DNA of 64,000 bases from Ditylenchus dipsaci. Its lineage: Eukaryota; Nematoda; Chromadorea; Rhabditida; Anguinidae. Position numbers and translations under genes: made by a program. Shown here piece after piece: positions 35,533-47,600 of this stretch (positions within the stretch are counted from its first letter, which is position 1; each line of letters opens with the position of its first letter). The DNA is taken from assembly GCA_004194705.1 (NCBI GenBank), contig SADC01001209.1, forward strand, positions 62,001 through 126,000. The letters are read 5' to 3'. Under the pieces are notes generated by a model, which did not search any database, was not told the origin of the DNA, and saw only the letters and a program-made list of their open reading frames with translations.

Positions 35533-35780
35533 TACCGTATTCACTCTATTAACTCCCCACTCTCTAATAAGTCCCCATCCTACAAACCCCATATCTCAAC
35601 CTAGAGCAAACATTTTGCCAAGCTGTTTTTTGCGTTTTCTTAACTAGAACGAGCTCTATTGATTCCGCTTTTAAGATTTTGGTTAAGCATCCAAAAATAT
35701 CAAAATCGACCTCGAATTTTTTTCAATTTTGTAGGGTTCAAAAATAGCTCCTAATAAGGAGTTAAACAGGAAATATGGTA
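35533..35780. mobile_element. CCGTATTT-family MITE, tag AACTCC
   Basis: Begins TACCGTATTCACTCTATTAA and ends GGAAATATGGTA. TTAACTCCCC and AGTCCCC near the left end match GCTCCTAATAAGGAGTT at the right. The body is the complement of the orientation at 12936 (TTCTT.ACTAGAACGAGCTCT). Confidence 0.8.
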
Positions 35781-36181
35781 TACTGGTCGTCGCTTATAAT
35801 CTGCAAGTCTAATATGTGGGCTTTGGAAAATGAAAAAATAACTTTATTTTTATTTTTATGGCTCATGCGAAACCCAGGTTTCGGATAGGGATTTGGGATA
35901 AAAAGTGTTTTCTAGTTCCTGAACGCGTGATTAGCAAAATGCTGGTTGGAATGTATGCTTTCTTAAAAAAACAAACAAAATTCCCGTATGTCAAAATTTC
36001 AAATGGTTTGAGGTCTCTTTCATTTTATTTTACAAAATTTTCCAAAAATTATAGATGTTTGTAAAAACGTTAAAAAATTAATTTATTTAAATAGTTAGGT
36101 TTAAGGTTGAAGGGCTTCTGTCGTCAGAATAAATCGGTCTGTCGGAGCAAATTATCGGTTGTGTATTGGCTATATTAGGCT

Positions 36182-39100
36182 ATGTCTGTATCGGCGTCTC
36201 CGCCCCCAGCCAAAATGATGCATTTGTTAAAGGATGAGCCAGAAATGTCTCATATGAATGCTACAGAAGCCTCAATATCTCCCAGCAATCCAATAACAGT
36301 GGAAGAACAACAACAATTGGTTCAAGAACTCTACAAAATTGCTGAAACTAAGTGAGGCCATCTAATTTTTAGGATATCAAATTTTGCAAGAAAGTTTAAA
36401 AAAGCAAAAAAAAACTTTAAGACTATGTTTTTATTTTTTAAATAAAAAAAACTAAATATAACAAAAAAATGGGAAACCTTTTAATATTTTCTTGTGGATT
36501 TTCACTACTTTTCTATTTTAAAAGAAAATAAGAAGGATACCGTTTTTTTCTGATTGCCGCACAGTCTCTAATTACCGCACGCCCCCAACTTTGAGAGCTT
36601 ACAGCGTGGCCCAAAAAAACCTGAAAAAATCCGATAAATTTTTTCAAGGGCTTCCGCGCACTGTCTGATATACAGATTTTTTGGCGTACGCAAGGATGTT
36701 GAAATAACGGATGTGAGGCCGGTACCGAGTCTTCTAATTCTGCCGTAGTCTTAGGTGTAACTCTCGTAGCATGAGATTAACGCGGCTCGCTCCACAGGGC
36801 TAACTCACTAAGTGGTTGCTTCCCATATGTTGCTTGCCTTGAAGCTGACCTTATGACCTAAGACTGCAACTGTCCATCCCTGTTACACCAAATTCAATAT
36901 AAAAAATAGAGACACGATAATAAAAAACAATAAATGAATGCGACACGCAAAATTTCAATGACTGAACTGTCTAATTTAAACTGTTCAAAAAGTCTGAATT
37001 TGATCAGCAAATTCTGACATATTTCTATGAAATTTCGGTGTGATTTTCGAAATATTTTTGCACTAGCACTTAGCCCTTGATCTTGGCTTTTAAACAAGCT
37101 ACAAAAACTGCAGAATAATGTAAGAAATATATAAATTCAAAAGTCTTAAACAAAACAGTGTTAATTTTGAAAAATTTCAGGTTTTTTGGGCCACCCTGTA
37201 TATCTCGGAGCAGAGTAAATATTCTGCTAAGCTGTTTGATGCATTTCTTAACTCTCACGAGCTCTACTGATTCAATTTTTTCAGATTTTGGTTGAGCAGC
37301 CGAAAATCTCGAGATCGAACTCCAAATTTCCCGATTTTTAAGTGATTGAAAAATAAGCGCGCATGTGCGGCAATTAGAAAAAATAAGAAAAAAATATTGA
37401 GATTACTATTGAGATGTCTTTGTAGAAAATCAACTCAATATTTTTTAGATGGAAATGGGAAGATTTTTTCTCACAACGCAAAGAGTTCTTGTCTGAGTAT
37501 GCTGAGTTTACGTCTACTGAAGAGTTTATCCATGACACTCAGAAGACAATCAATGAGTTGAACCAGGAGAAGGATGCGCACAGTGAACTAATTCAACAAA
37601 TCAACCAGGTTGTTTGGGAAACTCAATAACTAGTAGTTCTTGGGTTTATACGAGTAGATTACTTAATCCCGGAAACAGGAATTACGGCCATCTCTACCAT
37701 TTGAATTATTGATGGATTTTTTAGGACAGGGCTGACTTGGAGAATGTTATCAGTGAAGTCAAAGAAGAGCATTCGCAGTCCAAAAGAGCTCTGAATGAAA
37801 AGTTTGAACTGATTTCCAATCTATATGAGCAAACAAGTCACCTTGTCAAGGATGCCATTGGAAGTGAGGCTGAGAACCACCCAGAGACACTTCTCAGCCC
37901 CAGCTTAATTCCTCAATCACTGCTTTCATTGCAGCTCCTAAAACTATATCTAGCAAGAACAGCAACCCATCTACCAATTCATCCACAGCAGAGCCATGCA
38001 ATCCTAGGGTAAGTAGTAGTGGCAGCCAACAACCTGCAGCAGTTATATCTCCGTCAACAGTGGCAGCCATGCAAGCACAATACCTCAACAGTTCAAAAGT
38101 AATCCTGCGGTAGCTGCGGCAGCGGCTGCCCAGATGATGTTCAATTTCAATGGATCGAGTCCAAATGAGCAAGTGGGTAATTTTGGGCAATCAAAGTTTA
38201 GGAATGCAAGAGATAAAGCTTGTTATAGGCTGTAAACTAGGGTTGGTATATCGTCCGAAAATTGTAAACGTGGAAAATTGTCCGACGATTCTATAACTTT
38301 TGTTGCAAAAAATCGTCAAAAATTTGGCTGAGAAAAAAAGTTAAATGAGGATTTCAATAATTATCCGTATACTACAGGGTGTCTAAAGATTATTGGCCAC
38401 TTTTTAACTGCCATGACATTTTCTTATAGACCGAGTTTCTAAATTCTGTAAACGCAGATCGACTTAGCTAGTCATGAGAATTTTTCCTTAGATAATGTGA
38501 AAAGCACGATTTTTGCTCGGTCTCCTTGTGATTTGGATCCTGGTCTGTGGATGCCTTCTAGATAGGCAATGCCCAGTGTACAGAATTTGAAATTCTCCCT
38601 AGAATAAGTTATGGCAGATTGAAAGTGGCCAAAAATCTTAGGACACTGTGTATTTTTAAGCCTACCTATAATTAATATTTAAACTTCACACGATTTTTCC
38701 CATCGATTTTTTAACAAAACTTTTCGTAGGCTCGTCATAGCCAGCGAACAACCGCAACCCTTCGCAGCAGCCATGTGTGCCTGGCTGATGCAGCAGAAAC
38801 AAGCAGCAGTGATGCAGCAACACCACCTTAATCAGATTCAGCAGCAAATGAGGACATCTGGCAACAACACCCAAAGTTTGAGGACTACTACCAACAATGC
38901 TGCTAACACCTCCAACAATAGCTCAGTCAACTCACCAAGGTCACAGCACCAGCAGCAGCACAGACCCGGCTAGCATATCTATGCACAAGATGAACATTGG
39001 CGGTCTGGACTCCGCACACCAGGCACCTCCAATGAAGGTGGTCTATTTATGTTGAAAAAATTTATAATTCGACAAATATATTATGTTTGCAGACATGCAC

Positions 39101-39203
39101 CTCTTGCCACCAACTCATCCACCGGAACGCACCCATATGTCCCATGTGTAAATGTAAAAGCCGCTCCAAGAACCCTAAAAAGCCGAAGAGGAAAGCGGAG
39201 TAG
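36182..39203 (+). CDS. zc4h2: ZC4H2 zinc-finger protein homologue, paralogue 1
   Basis: Proposed exons: 36182-36351, 37449-37608, 37725-38176, 38741-39037 and 39093-39203. ZC4H2 is a nuclear coiled-coil protein with a C-terminal C4H2 finger, involved in neural development in vertebrates. Exon 2 and the start of exon 3 encode the coiled coil ([26 protein letters not shown]). An Ala-rich stretch ([11 protein letters not shown]) and Gln-rich region follow. The last exon encodes [20 protein letters not shown] and a basic tail, close to vertebrate ZC4H2, with all four Cys and both His. The middle of exon 3 and exon 4 require about four one-base corrections (near 37880, 38095, 38939 and 38972); alternatively exon 3 contains a 52-base intron 38009-38060. 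Finger identity is strong; the linker is uncertain. Confidence 0.87.
36540..37385. mobile_element. CCGTATTT-family MITE, tag TTGCCGCAC, split by a later insertion
   Basis: The left end TACCGTTTTTTTCTGATTGC is followed by TGCCGCAC and ACCGCAC; the right part ends with GTGCGGCAATTAG. Body words (TTAACTCTCACGAGCTC, CGATCGAACTCC-like) match the family. It lies in ZC4H2 intron 1. Confidence 0.75.
36602..37198. mobile_element. Mariner-like MITE nested in the preceding MITE
   Basis: The ends CAGCGTGGCCCAAAAAAACC and GGTTTTTTGGGCCACCCTG are inverted and flanked by TA at 36600-36601 and 37199-37200. The CAGGGTG-type terminus matches the elements at 38375 and 40400 in type. 597 bases, no transposase seen. 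Confidence 0.82.
38375..38650. mobile_element. Mariner-like MITE in a ZC4H2 intron
   Basis: CAGGGTGTCTAAAGATTATT at the left against the complement of TCTTAGGACACTGTG at the right, flanked by TA on both sides. The centre contains the GTCTCCTTGTGATTTGGATCC hairpin core seen at 8838 and 40400. Confidence 0.8.
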
Positions 39204-39239
39204 ATAATTAGAATGTTAATAAGTTTATGTAAAATGTAA

Positions 39240-40395
39240 AACACTTTATTTTTGTGTGTAAAAGAAATTTATCTTGATGTATGAAGCTTTCGGCTCTATA
39301 TCTGTTGGATGTCTTTAATAAGGTTGCTGGAGTTGCTGAAGGCAAAATATTAATGGTGAATTAAAAATTCAGAAAAAACAACAGCGATGACCAATACAAA
39401 ATTTAAAAAAAATCTGAAAAAAACAACAGCGGGGACCAAGGAATATTTTTTTTCGGAGGGATCCCCACACATATTGGCCAAGTTTTCTAATATTTTTTGT
39501 ATATAAGAAAATTTCGCAACAAAATTTTTTTTTAAAAGCGAACATGAAACGTGTCACGACATAATCAGCCTAGCCATTACCTTGCAAAAAGAGGTATGTA
39601 TATACAAAATGTTTAGCTCAAATTTAAAAACTGAATTGTTTTGAAAATAGCAACCCCAAAATTGAGTTTTATTAAGTTGTACGGCTATTTTAAGCCGAAA
39701 CAACCAGGGTAGGAAACGGTCGATTAATTTGGCAGTACGCCGTTAACGGTTAACCGGGTTTTTTTTTATCAAACCCGGTTAGTCGGTTGGTTAATATTTG
39801 ACCCGGTCGGTTAACCGCCGGTTAATTCAATTAATGGCTACCTTGAACTAAGCATTAAAAATTTTCAACTGTCACACACATTCTTTATACCAATGCATAG
39901 CAACAATGCAAGGTTTTAGTTTCTGCTATTATTTTCTGCTATATTATTCTCTGTTCGCGAGGTTTACTTTGGTCCTCAAAGCGAAAAGTAGACTTTTTCC
40001 TGAAATTTTTTGCTCTACTGCGTTACAGAGCGTTTTTTTTCACAAAATAGCGTAATAATAATAAAATTTTCTCATATTCAGTTAAAAGCCGTTGTTAATT
40101 ATTTTGTAGTTTAAATTTTCGTACATTTCAAAAAAATCATACATAAATTTTAAAAGTAAAATTCCACAAGAAAAGTTTAGAATTTGAAACCTGTCAACTA
40201 ATTTGTAAATAAGTATAAGTTATGTGATATTGATTAAAGAGACCGACCAAAAGGGTTACGAAGTTCATTTATGGATAGCCTGGTAATGGTGTTGACTTGT
40301 AATGTGTTGTTCGTAATTTTATTCTGACAAGGGAACCTTCAGAAATACTTCTACATCACCTTCAAAATTAGAAAATTTATTTTAGTTACTGAAAA
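39240..40395. other. Intergenic interval between ZC4H2 paralogues
   Basis: No gene seen. 39715-39845 is a tract of CGGTTAACC- and ACCCGGTTAG-type words with several imperfect palindromes. Near 39430 GCGGGGACCAAGG is another occurrence of the GGGACCAAGG word. Confidence 0.5.
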
Positions 40396-40399
40396 AATA

Positions 40400-40751
40400 C
40401 AGGGTGTAACAAGAATTTCGGAACTTTTGTTTTGGCAATAACTTTTTTTATGAGCCTTCCTTTTAATTCTGTGAACGCCAAACGACTCGAATCGAAAAGC
40501 AATTTTTTGGTATATAAAGTCAAAAACACGATTTTTGCTTAGTCCCCTGTGTTTCGGGTCCTGGACTGTGGATGGTCTCTGATTAGGCAAGGCCCAAACC
40601 ACAGGGAGGACCAAGCAAAAATCGTGTTTTTCACATTATATACCAAAAAATTGCTTTTCGATTCTGAGTTGTTCGGCGTTTAGAGAATTTTGAAAAGGGC
40701 TTATAAAAAGTTATGGCCAAAACAAAAGTTCCAAATTCTTGTCACACCCTG
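40400..40751. mobile_element. Mariner-like MITE, almost perfect hairpin
   Basis: CAGGGTGTAACAAGAATTTC and its complement CTTGTCACACCCTG form the ends, flanked by TA at 40398-40399 and 40752-40753. The inner core is AATCGTGTTTTTCACATTAT and AGGACCAAGC, as at 8838. Confidence 0.9.
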
Positions 40752-40859
40752 TACAAAGATGTCCGATACCATATTGTAGCAACTTTAGGGTTCTCTGTCT
40801 TCCTAATTTTCAGGTGATTTTGAAATATCGGCAACTTCAAAATATTAATAAGCATTAAC

Positions 40860-41001
40860 TCTATTTATCTCCGGGAGAATTTTCGTTCAATCCCTGAAAA
40901 TTTTGAAATTGTAAATAAAAAAGAGCCCTAACTCTGAAATTCTAGTCGAAAAACGTGGGGGAATATTTGAGAGGGGAAGATTATTAGAGTAAATACGGTA
41001 T
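40860..41001. mobile_element. Partial CCGTATTT-family MITE, tag TCTCC
   Basis: ATCTCCGGGAGAAT near the left, GAAGATTATTAGAGTAAATACGGTA at the right. The left terminus proper is missing. Confidence 0.6.
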
Positions 41002-41276
41002 CCGCAAAAAATCTGAATTTTTTTTTGAAAACAGACAAAAAAAATTGTGAAGTTTTTCCTGTGATTGTGACTTGGGCCATGCACATTCACTAAATAAACT
41101 GTCTATAGAATTACGGTGATAAGTTACATTTTTGTTCACAAGTTTGACGAAAAAGGTTTTCTAGCCATTTTGTCTAAAATTTTTAATACTTGTGTAAACC
41201 CACACTTCTTTACTTATTATCTCGAAATTGAATGGAAAATGCAAACACCTTGAGCCTGAATTGTTATCTTTGACAG

Positions 41277-43279
41277 CCTCATTCACCGCCAAACCACCAA
41301 CCGTTTACAGCCAACCAACCACACATTCACCGATGACGACCATCATTATATTGCGTTTAAGAGGCCATCAACACCTTGCCTCAATGCACCTTTTCCTGAC
41401 TGCCCTCCTCAACAACACCTCATCAATGGCGATGATCATTGCTTGCCTCTTCCCCGCATACCTGTAATCAACCCCATTTTATGTGCATTTAGCAAGATGA
41501 TTGTGAGGTAAAATCAACTGGGGAAATTCTTTATTCAACACCTTTTTTGAAGAAATTTTAGTCTACAAGCCTTCTCTTGAAGGGGGGGGCCTTTTGACAT
41601 CAACTGCTACCTCACTTAACATTCACTTTTTAGCATATTTTGTTTTCTCTGAAATTATTTTTAATTAGGGTGTTTGACCACTCAATCGATAGAGAAAAAT
41701 CTCAGCTACCAAACGATGTAAAAACATATAAGATGAAAAAACAAAATATGTGAAAAAGTGTATGTGAAGTGAAAAATTATTGAAAGTCGCCTGGGTCCCA
41801 CCCTGGATTCATTCTTTGTAATAAGCAATGCCCTGAAAATTAAGACTTTACAAGAGAGACGATGACAGAGCTAGATGATTCAAGACGTGAACCTATAGTT
41901 TCTCACCACTTCTCAACGACATTTCTTCGGAGGAGCAAATGAAAATTGCGGCTAGTGATCTCATCAACATTTCCAACGCAAAGTCGTTAATTTTTTAATT
42001 TTATTAATAATAGTTAAAATATGTTTGCAGTCAACAACTAGTCCGTTTGGGCAAATGTCTTCAAGAAACACAACAAAGTGGTACTGCTGCCAGATATTCT
42101 ATGCTCACACTAGAGATATGCGCTCAAATTAATATAGAATTGGAAAAGGAAAGAAAATCACATGCAGAAGAGCTGCGACTGATCAACCAGGTCTGTTTTT
42201 GAATAGCGGATATCATCGCAGCGAATCAAAATAGGACGGCACTTTTTTCGTAAGATATATTTATACATCATAAATGTTTGGTCTGATCACAAAAAGGTCG
42301 CAAATAATTTCTGGGTGAGCTGATCCATTTTCGAGGGCACCAACCTGAAATTAAGTTAAATTCTCATAGTCTTTGTGTTTTTTGTCAATAAGTTTGAAAG
42401 ATTCATTTAATATTTCATTTAATATAGATAATACTTTGTATTTGTAGCCCCAAAAAAAGATTACTATTTTCAAAAAATACTATAGGCGAGATTTTGTTAA
42501 AAGTGTGTCATTGTTCTCATTATTTGCACAATCTAGCCGAAAAGCTCACTGTTTTAGGACATCAATCACCTGGAAGATATACTCAAGCGAGTAGAGTCTG
42601 ACCACCGTCATCATAGATCTCAACTTGCTCAGAAGATGATCCACCTAAAAGTCGATTTCCAGTCTTTCCAAAATCTTACAAATAATTTGTTGGATGAACA
42701 CTCCCTCCAACCATCTGAAGCACAAATTGACATCACCAACCTAGAGACTAATGAAAATGACGATAGCTTTGAGAATAGCCAACTGACTTGGGAAGAGTTT
42801 ATGCCAGAGATTCCATGTTCTACTTTTACCTTTGAAACTTCTGCTGTGCCCGATATTCCAAGACCGACGTCCTTTAATTTTGCTCCACCCAAACCCCATT
42901 TCAAACAGCCAACTACATATGCACCTGTCACACCATCACAGCTGGCTTTGTGGGATTTGTTCGCGAGGACGGCCTATAATATAAATGCATCTAGCAGAGG
43001 TATTGGTCAACCCAGTCATTCAGCTAAAGCTTTCACTTTTAATCATACCACTGGTCTAATTGGTGGAAATGCTGAGAAGTTAACAAGTTCATTTAAAGAA
43101 GAGTCAACCAAAATGAAGGTAGATTTTTAAATAAGGCGATTTGGCAAATTTGAATCAAAACTGATTTACAGAGCTGCCTAAACTGTGAGCAGAAGATCCA
43201 CAGAAATGCTCCTGTTTGCCCATTTTGCAAAGCTAAAATTACCTCAAGAGCCAATAAAAGAACAAAAGCAAAAAGCTGA
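41277..43279 (+). CDS. ZC4H2-like protein, divergent paralogue 2
   Basis: Exons in agreeing phase: about 41277-41507 (start unresolved), 41899-41982, 42031-42190, 42558-43118 and 43172-43279. The 160-base coiled-coil exon has the same length and phases as in the first paralogue and encodes EKERKSHAEELRLINQ, close to the vertebrate ZC4H2 segment; the next exon opens DINHLEDILKRVES. The last exon encodes SCLNCEQKIHRNAPVCPFCK, in which the His following the second Cys of the C4H2 finger is Glu. The linker (NLETNENDDSF, FNFAPPKPHFKQP) is unlike paralogue 1. The 5' exon is rich in His, Pro and Gln and has no in-frame ATG; either an upstream exon or a small indel is missing. It lies head-to-tail 2 kb downstream of paralogue 1, suggesting an old tandem duplication. 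Confidence 0.85.
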
Positions 43280-43527
43280 CAACAACTACCACATCTAGAG
43301 GTTGTCCGCTAAGTCACGAAAAAAAAATGTTCCGAAAAGATTCCACTATCTCAGGAATATTTGGAAATTTTGGGCTTCGTTATAAATAATTATTATATAT
43401 TTTGTAAAACTAGTATGCCACACGCACACTGCATTAAAATTACATCTTAAATATATTTATTTGTCTAACAATTTATTTTTCCACTGCATGTTATCACACC
43501 GATGATAAATAACTTCTTGGAAATTTT

Positions 43528-43772
43528 TTGTATAGGACATTCCGACCTACAAAATGAGTATGAACAGTATAAAAAAGCTTGTTTTGTAATCAGAATAAAT
43601 CCGAAATAGTGCCAAAAGTGAAAAAAAACCTAGCAAACATCACAACGCTTTGAATCAAGTGGGTATATTGGAGGCTATTTTACCTCTAACATTATTTCGG
43701 ATTTAACCTGCTTACAAAATAAGCTTTTTATTATACATGTTTATAGTCTTTTGTAGGCCGGAATGTCTTTTA
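43528..43772. repeat. Foldback downstream of ZC4H2-like gene
   Basis: AGGACATTCCGACCTACAAA (43531) pairs with TTTTGTAGGCCGGAATGTCT (43752). The inner stem includes AAGCTTGTTTTGTAA and AATCCGAAATA. Confidence 0.8.
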
Positions 43773-43789
43773 AATATTTTGCATTTTAA

Positions 43790-44645
43790 AAAAGCACACA
43801 CTTATAAATTTTTGCAAAATGAAGTCCACAAACAGTTTAAAGGTGGCCGGAACTGAGACGGCTGACTTAGCAACTTTGCATGCCGTCTACAAAAAATGTG
43901 TACTCATATCCAGCCAAAGTTTTTAGCCCATCCGCACTAGTCACGAGGTGCTCTACATTTCGTGAAAGAAACATTTCTCGCTCATTAATCAAAATCATGC
44001 CTGTCTGAAAAAACAGCTCGAGAGGTTCCCTTCTACGCTTTCCAGTTTTCTTTAAGCCTTAGCTTACACAGCTTCCCAAAACTTGAATTTAGGTTTGTTT
44101 CAACTTAAACAAACAGCTACTATTATAAATCGCAAAGTTTTGTAAATTTTAAATCCCTTTTTTGTTTTGAATCATTTTGAGAAATTTTTGAGAAAAAAAC
44201 TATGAAAAATAAAAAATTTGAAAATTTACAATGTACAAGGTGGGTCACAATATACAGGTGGGTCACAAAGCTTGGACATTTCCGAATTCCCGCTCTTTTA
44301 CTTTCTTTGGTTGTTTTAACAAAAAATTACAAATGCTGCGGCAGATATATTTTCATTGTAACTCAAAAAAATTCGGGATTTCAGCGATCCGCGGAAGCAG
44401 ACAAAATTTTTTAAAAATGGTGCAATTTCTAGGTCTCAACTTGTACATCAAGCTCAGACCATTGCATGGCAAACAGTCACAGAATCGGGACATAGAGATA
44501 TTTCACTTTATGAATCATAAAAAAAATCACAGTCAAATCATACATTTTCCAAAAGTTTTCACGTTATTTTTCGTGCTCTATGGTCAAACTATTTTGTGTT
44601 CTTAGTCTTGGATAGTCCAGCCACGGATGTTCATAACTCCCATTG
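43790..44645. other. Unassigned interval
   Basis: No gene seen. The plus-strand ORFs at 44202-44605 share a duplicated GTGGGTCACAA word but lack coding features. Confidence 0.35.
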
Positions 44646-44649
44646 ATCA

Positions 44650-47600
44650 TTAAATTGTCAGAACAGTGAAGCTTAAATTTATTTTTGATGGTTCATTGGG
44701 TGCAGGCAATGTATCTCCATGAATCAACATCAAGTTTTGAATAATTGCTTCTAGAACCTTAGTTGAAACATCACAGTTGTCTATACACATGTTATGTAAT
44801 TTCTTGCAGTTGGCCAGCACAAACAGAACAGAGTCATCCGTAATTAAACAACAGTCATTGATATACAGAATCTGAATTCAGGATTTCGCAGATTTTAGGA
44901 GGTGTGTAAAAATCGTTTTTGAAATGTAATACAACTTTGGCACAATTGACATACTGTTTAAGTAGTCTTCGGGTAAATGGGGACCAGTCTTGGCGAATCA
45001 ACCAACCGGGTTGATTATGATTTTTGCGTTTTCCAAATCTTGTATGAAGATTTTGACTTTACTTTTATATGAATTTTTTGTATATTTATACTCAAAATGT
45101 AGCTGAGAATCTCAGCTACACATGCTTCTTGCTTGTTTATCAACCAGGCGATCAACCGGCCCATACTTTTTAAATTTCAATACGATTTTTGTTTTGTTAG
45201 TGAATTCATTGAAAACCATGTGTATCTGAGATTTCCAGCTACATTTTGAGTATTAATATACAAAAAATTTCACATAAAAGTAAAGTCAAAATCTTCATAC
45301 AAGATTTGAAAAACGCAAAAATCGAAATCAACCGGGCTAGTTGATTGTCTAAGACTGATAGGGATTGACCAATGGGTGAACTTATATCGAGCGCTTTTTC
45401 CCAGTGTTTTGCTAAGGACACTTTTTTGAGGGAGAGTGAGTGAGAATGATATTTGTCCTCACAGCCTGCGAGTGAAAGTGAGAATTTGAAAAGTTGTTTT
45501 CGCACCCGAAAATCTCGACATAAAATACAAAAAATTCCGATTTTTTGGAAGTTTGAAAACTAACTCCCCGTGATGAGCTATTAGAAGAAATACGGTACAT
45601 TAGATTCGCAAGAGCTACCTGTGCAGTTTATGTCTAAAATGAATCACTTTGACAAAATTACTTGAACACCCACTCACCCTGACAAAGTTAAAGTTGCACC
45701 CCTATAATAATAACACAAAACTTTAGTGAAAAATAGTTACCTCTAGACCAGGATTATTTTGAGCAATTGCTTTTAAAACTGGATCACTTAGTTCTTTGAT
45801 TTCAAACAACCAAAGATTATCTAGTTTTTGAAGATTCGCCAAGTGCAATAAGCCTGCGGCGGTGTAGTAAGGTTCTTCATCATAGCCATCGTAAAAAATA
45901 TGCTGTTTAGCTGGCTGCATTCTCCGACGGATTCTAGAAAGAAATCGTCAAGAACTTCACTGAAATCAATAGTTAGATTTGTGAGCTGTTTCATGTGGGC
46001 GATGGAAGGCAGCTGCATAGAAGCGAGGTCACTTAAGGACAGTGATTTGAGGCTAAAACGCTGTAAATATTTATTTAAAAGCTCGAGCATGTATGCAAGA
46101 TTGGCAACAAGATAGAATTTTTGAGTCATGCAAGGTGGCCTCATTTTAGCTCACCATAAATTCTGGCTGTGACTATTTGAGCAGATTTTTTATTTGAAAA
46201 CTGAGACCCTAGGAAAAAAACCACGCTGAACTTGCAAATTATTTTTCACTGCAACTTGACACAATATAAAACATGTTTACGAATGTTCTTATTTTTATGC
46301 CTCATTCACGTACTTCGAGTTCGAGTTGGGATCTTCGTAATAATTTTTTTTCTTTTAGTCAAAGATTTAAAGATTCATTTAAAATTGATAAAATCATTAG
46401 GTAGCCCTAAAATTCTAGTTTCTAATTAGGTATCATTAGCTAAAACATGCTTGCGAAATTTGGCGCGAAAAGTATGAAACAAGAAAATAAATTTTAATTT
46501 CTGACATTTAAATTCTGACTGAAAAAATATAAATTAAAATACATTTTCTGATTTGTTTCATACTTTTCCTTAGAGATGGCGAATGGGGGGCGGGCGGGAT
46601 AACGGGACGGGATTTTCGGCCAAAATAAAAACGGGAACGGGAAAGGGATTTTGAGTTTGAAAAAACGGGATCCCGGCGGGATCCGCCCGAAAAACGGGAT
46701 TTTTCTTTTATCGTTAATTTCACAGTAAAAGTGGCCCCAGCGCTTCAAAAGGATGGTTTTTATTGAAATTTTCTCACATACATCGATGCGAAATAATTTC
46801 AATAACAATAATTTAACTGCGTTAAGACTCTGTTCAAAAAGATTAAAATTTCTGCCTCGCTGATTTTAAGATTACTCCGGTTCTACTGGAGTCGCCGGTG
46901 CCGAAGACATTTTAGTTCCCCCCCCCCCCCGTCGTTTTTTTTGCATGAAAACAGCTTGGTCACCCCTGTTGCTAAGAAATAACAAAATTTTTCTTCTATT
47001 TTGAAATTTTTTGTTTTCTCGAAATGGTTTGTTTTTCAGAAAGTTTCAAAACTCTGGATGGATTATATTTAGGGGAGGGGAGGTGCGGTCATAGAGGTAA
47101 TTACTCTCTTGACCGAAAAAATAGGCAAAATTAGGCAAATTTATTTTATATTAATTAATTATTATTATATTAATTAATTATTAATTTTTTTAGGACAAAA
47201 TTTTCCTGAAAATGACTAGCGGGATTAGGCAAAAAACGGGAACGGGACCGGGATTTTCGAAAAAAACGGGCGGGATAACGGGACGGAATTTTGGGCCAAA
47301 ATCGAAGCGGGCGGGACGGGATCCCGTACGGGATCCCGTCCCGTCGCCATCTCTACTTTTCTTTTTCGGGCCACATTTTGCAAGCTTGTTTTTAGAAAAT
47401 AATACCTCATTAGAAACTTGAGTCTTGGCCTACCTAATAGAGTTTTTTTCAAACGAATTTTATATATTTGCTTTTTTGACTAAAAGAAGAAAATTGTTAT
47501 AAATATATGAACTCGGAATCGAACTCGACGTACAGTCAAACCTCGATTAAATGACACGTTTTGGGACCGGCCTTGGGGTCACTACAGCCAAACTTCGATA

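Noticed and set aside
45900..46115. Plus-strand ORF
   Set aside because: Shadow of the minus-strand LRR exon.
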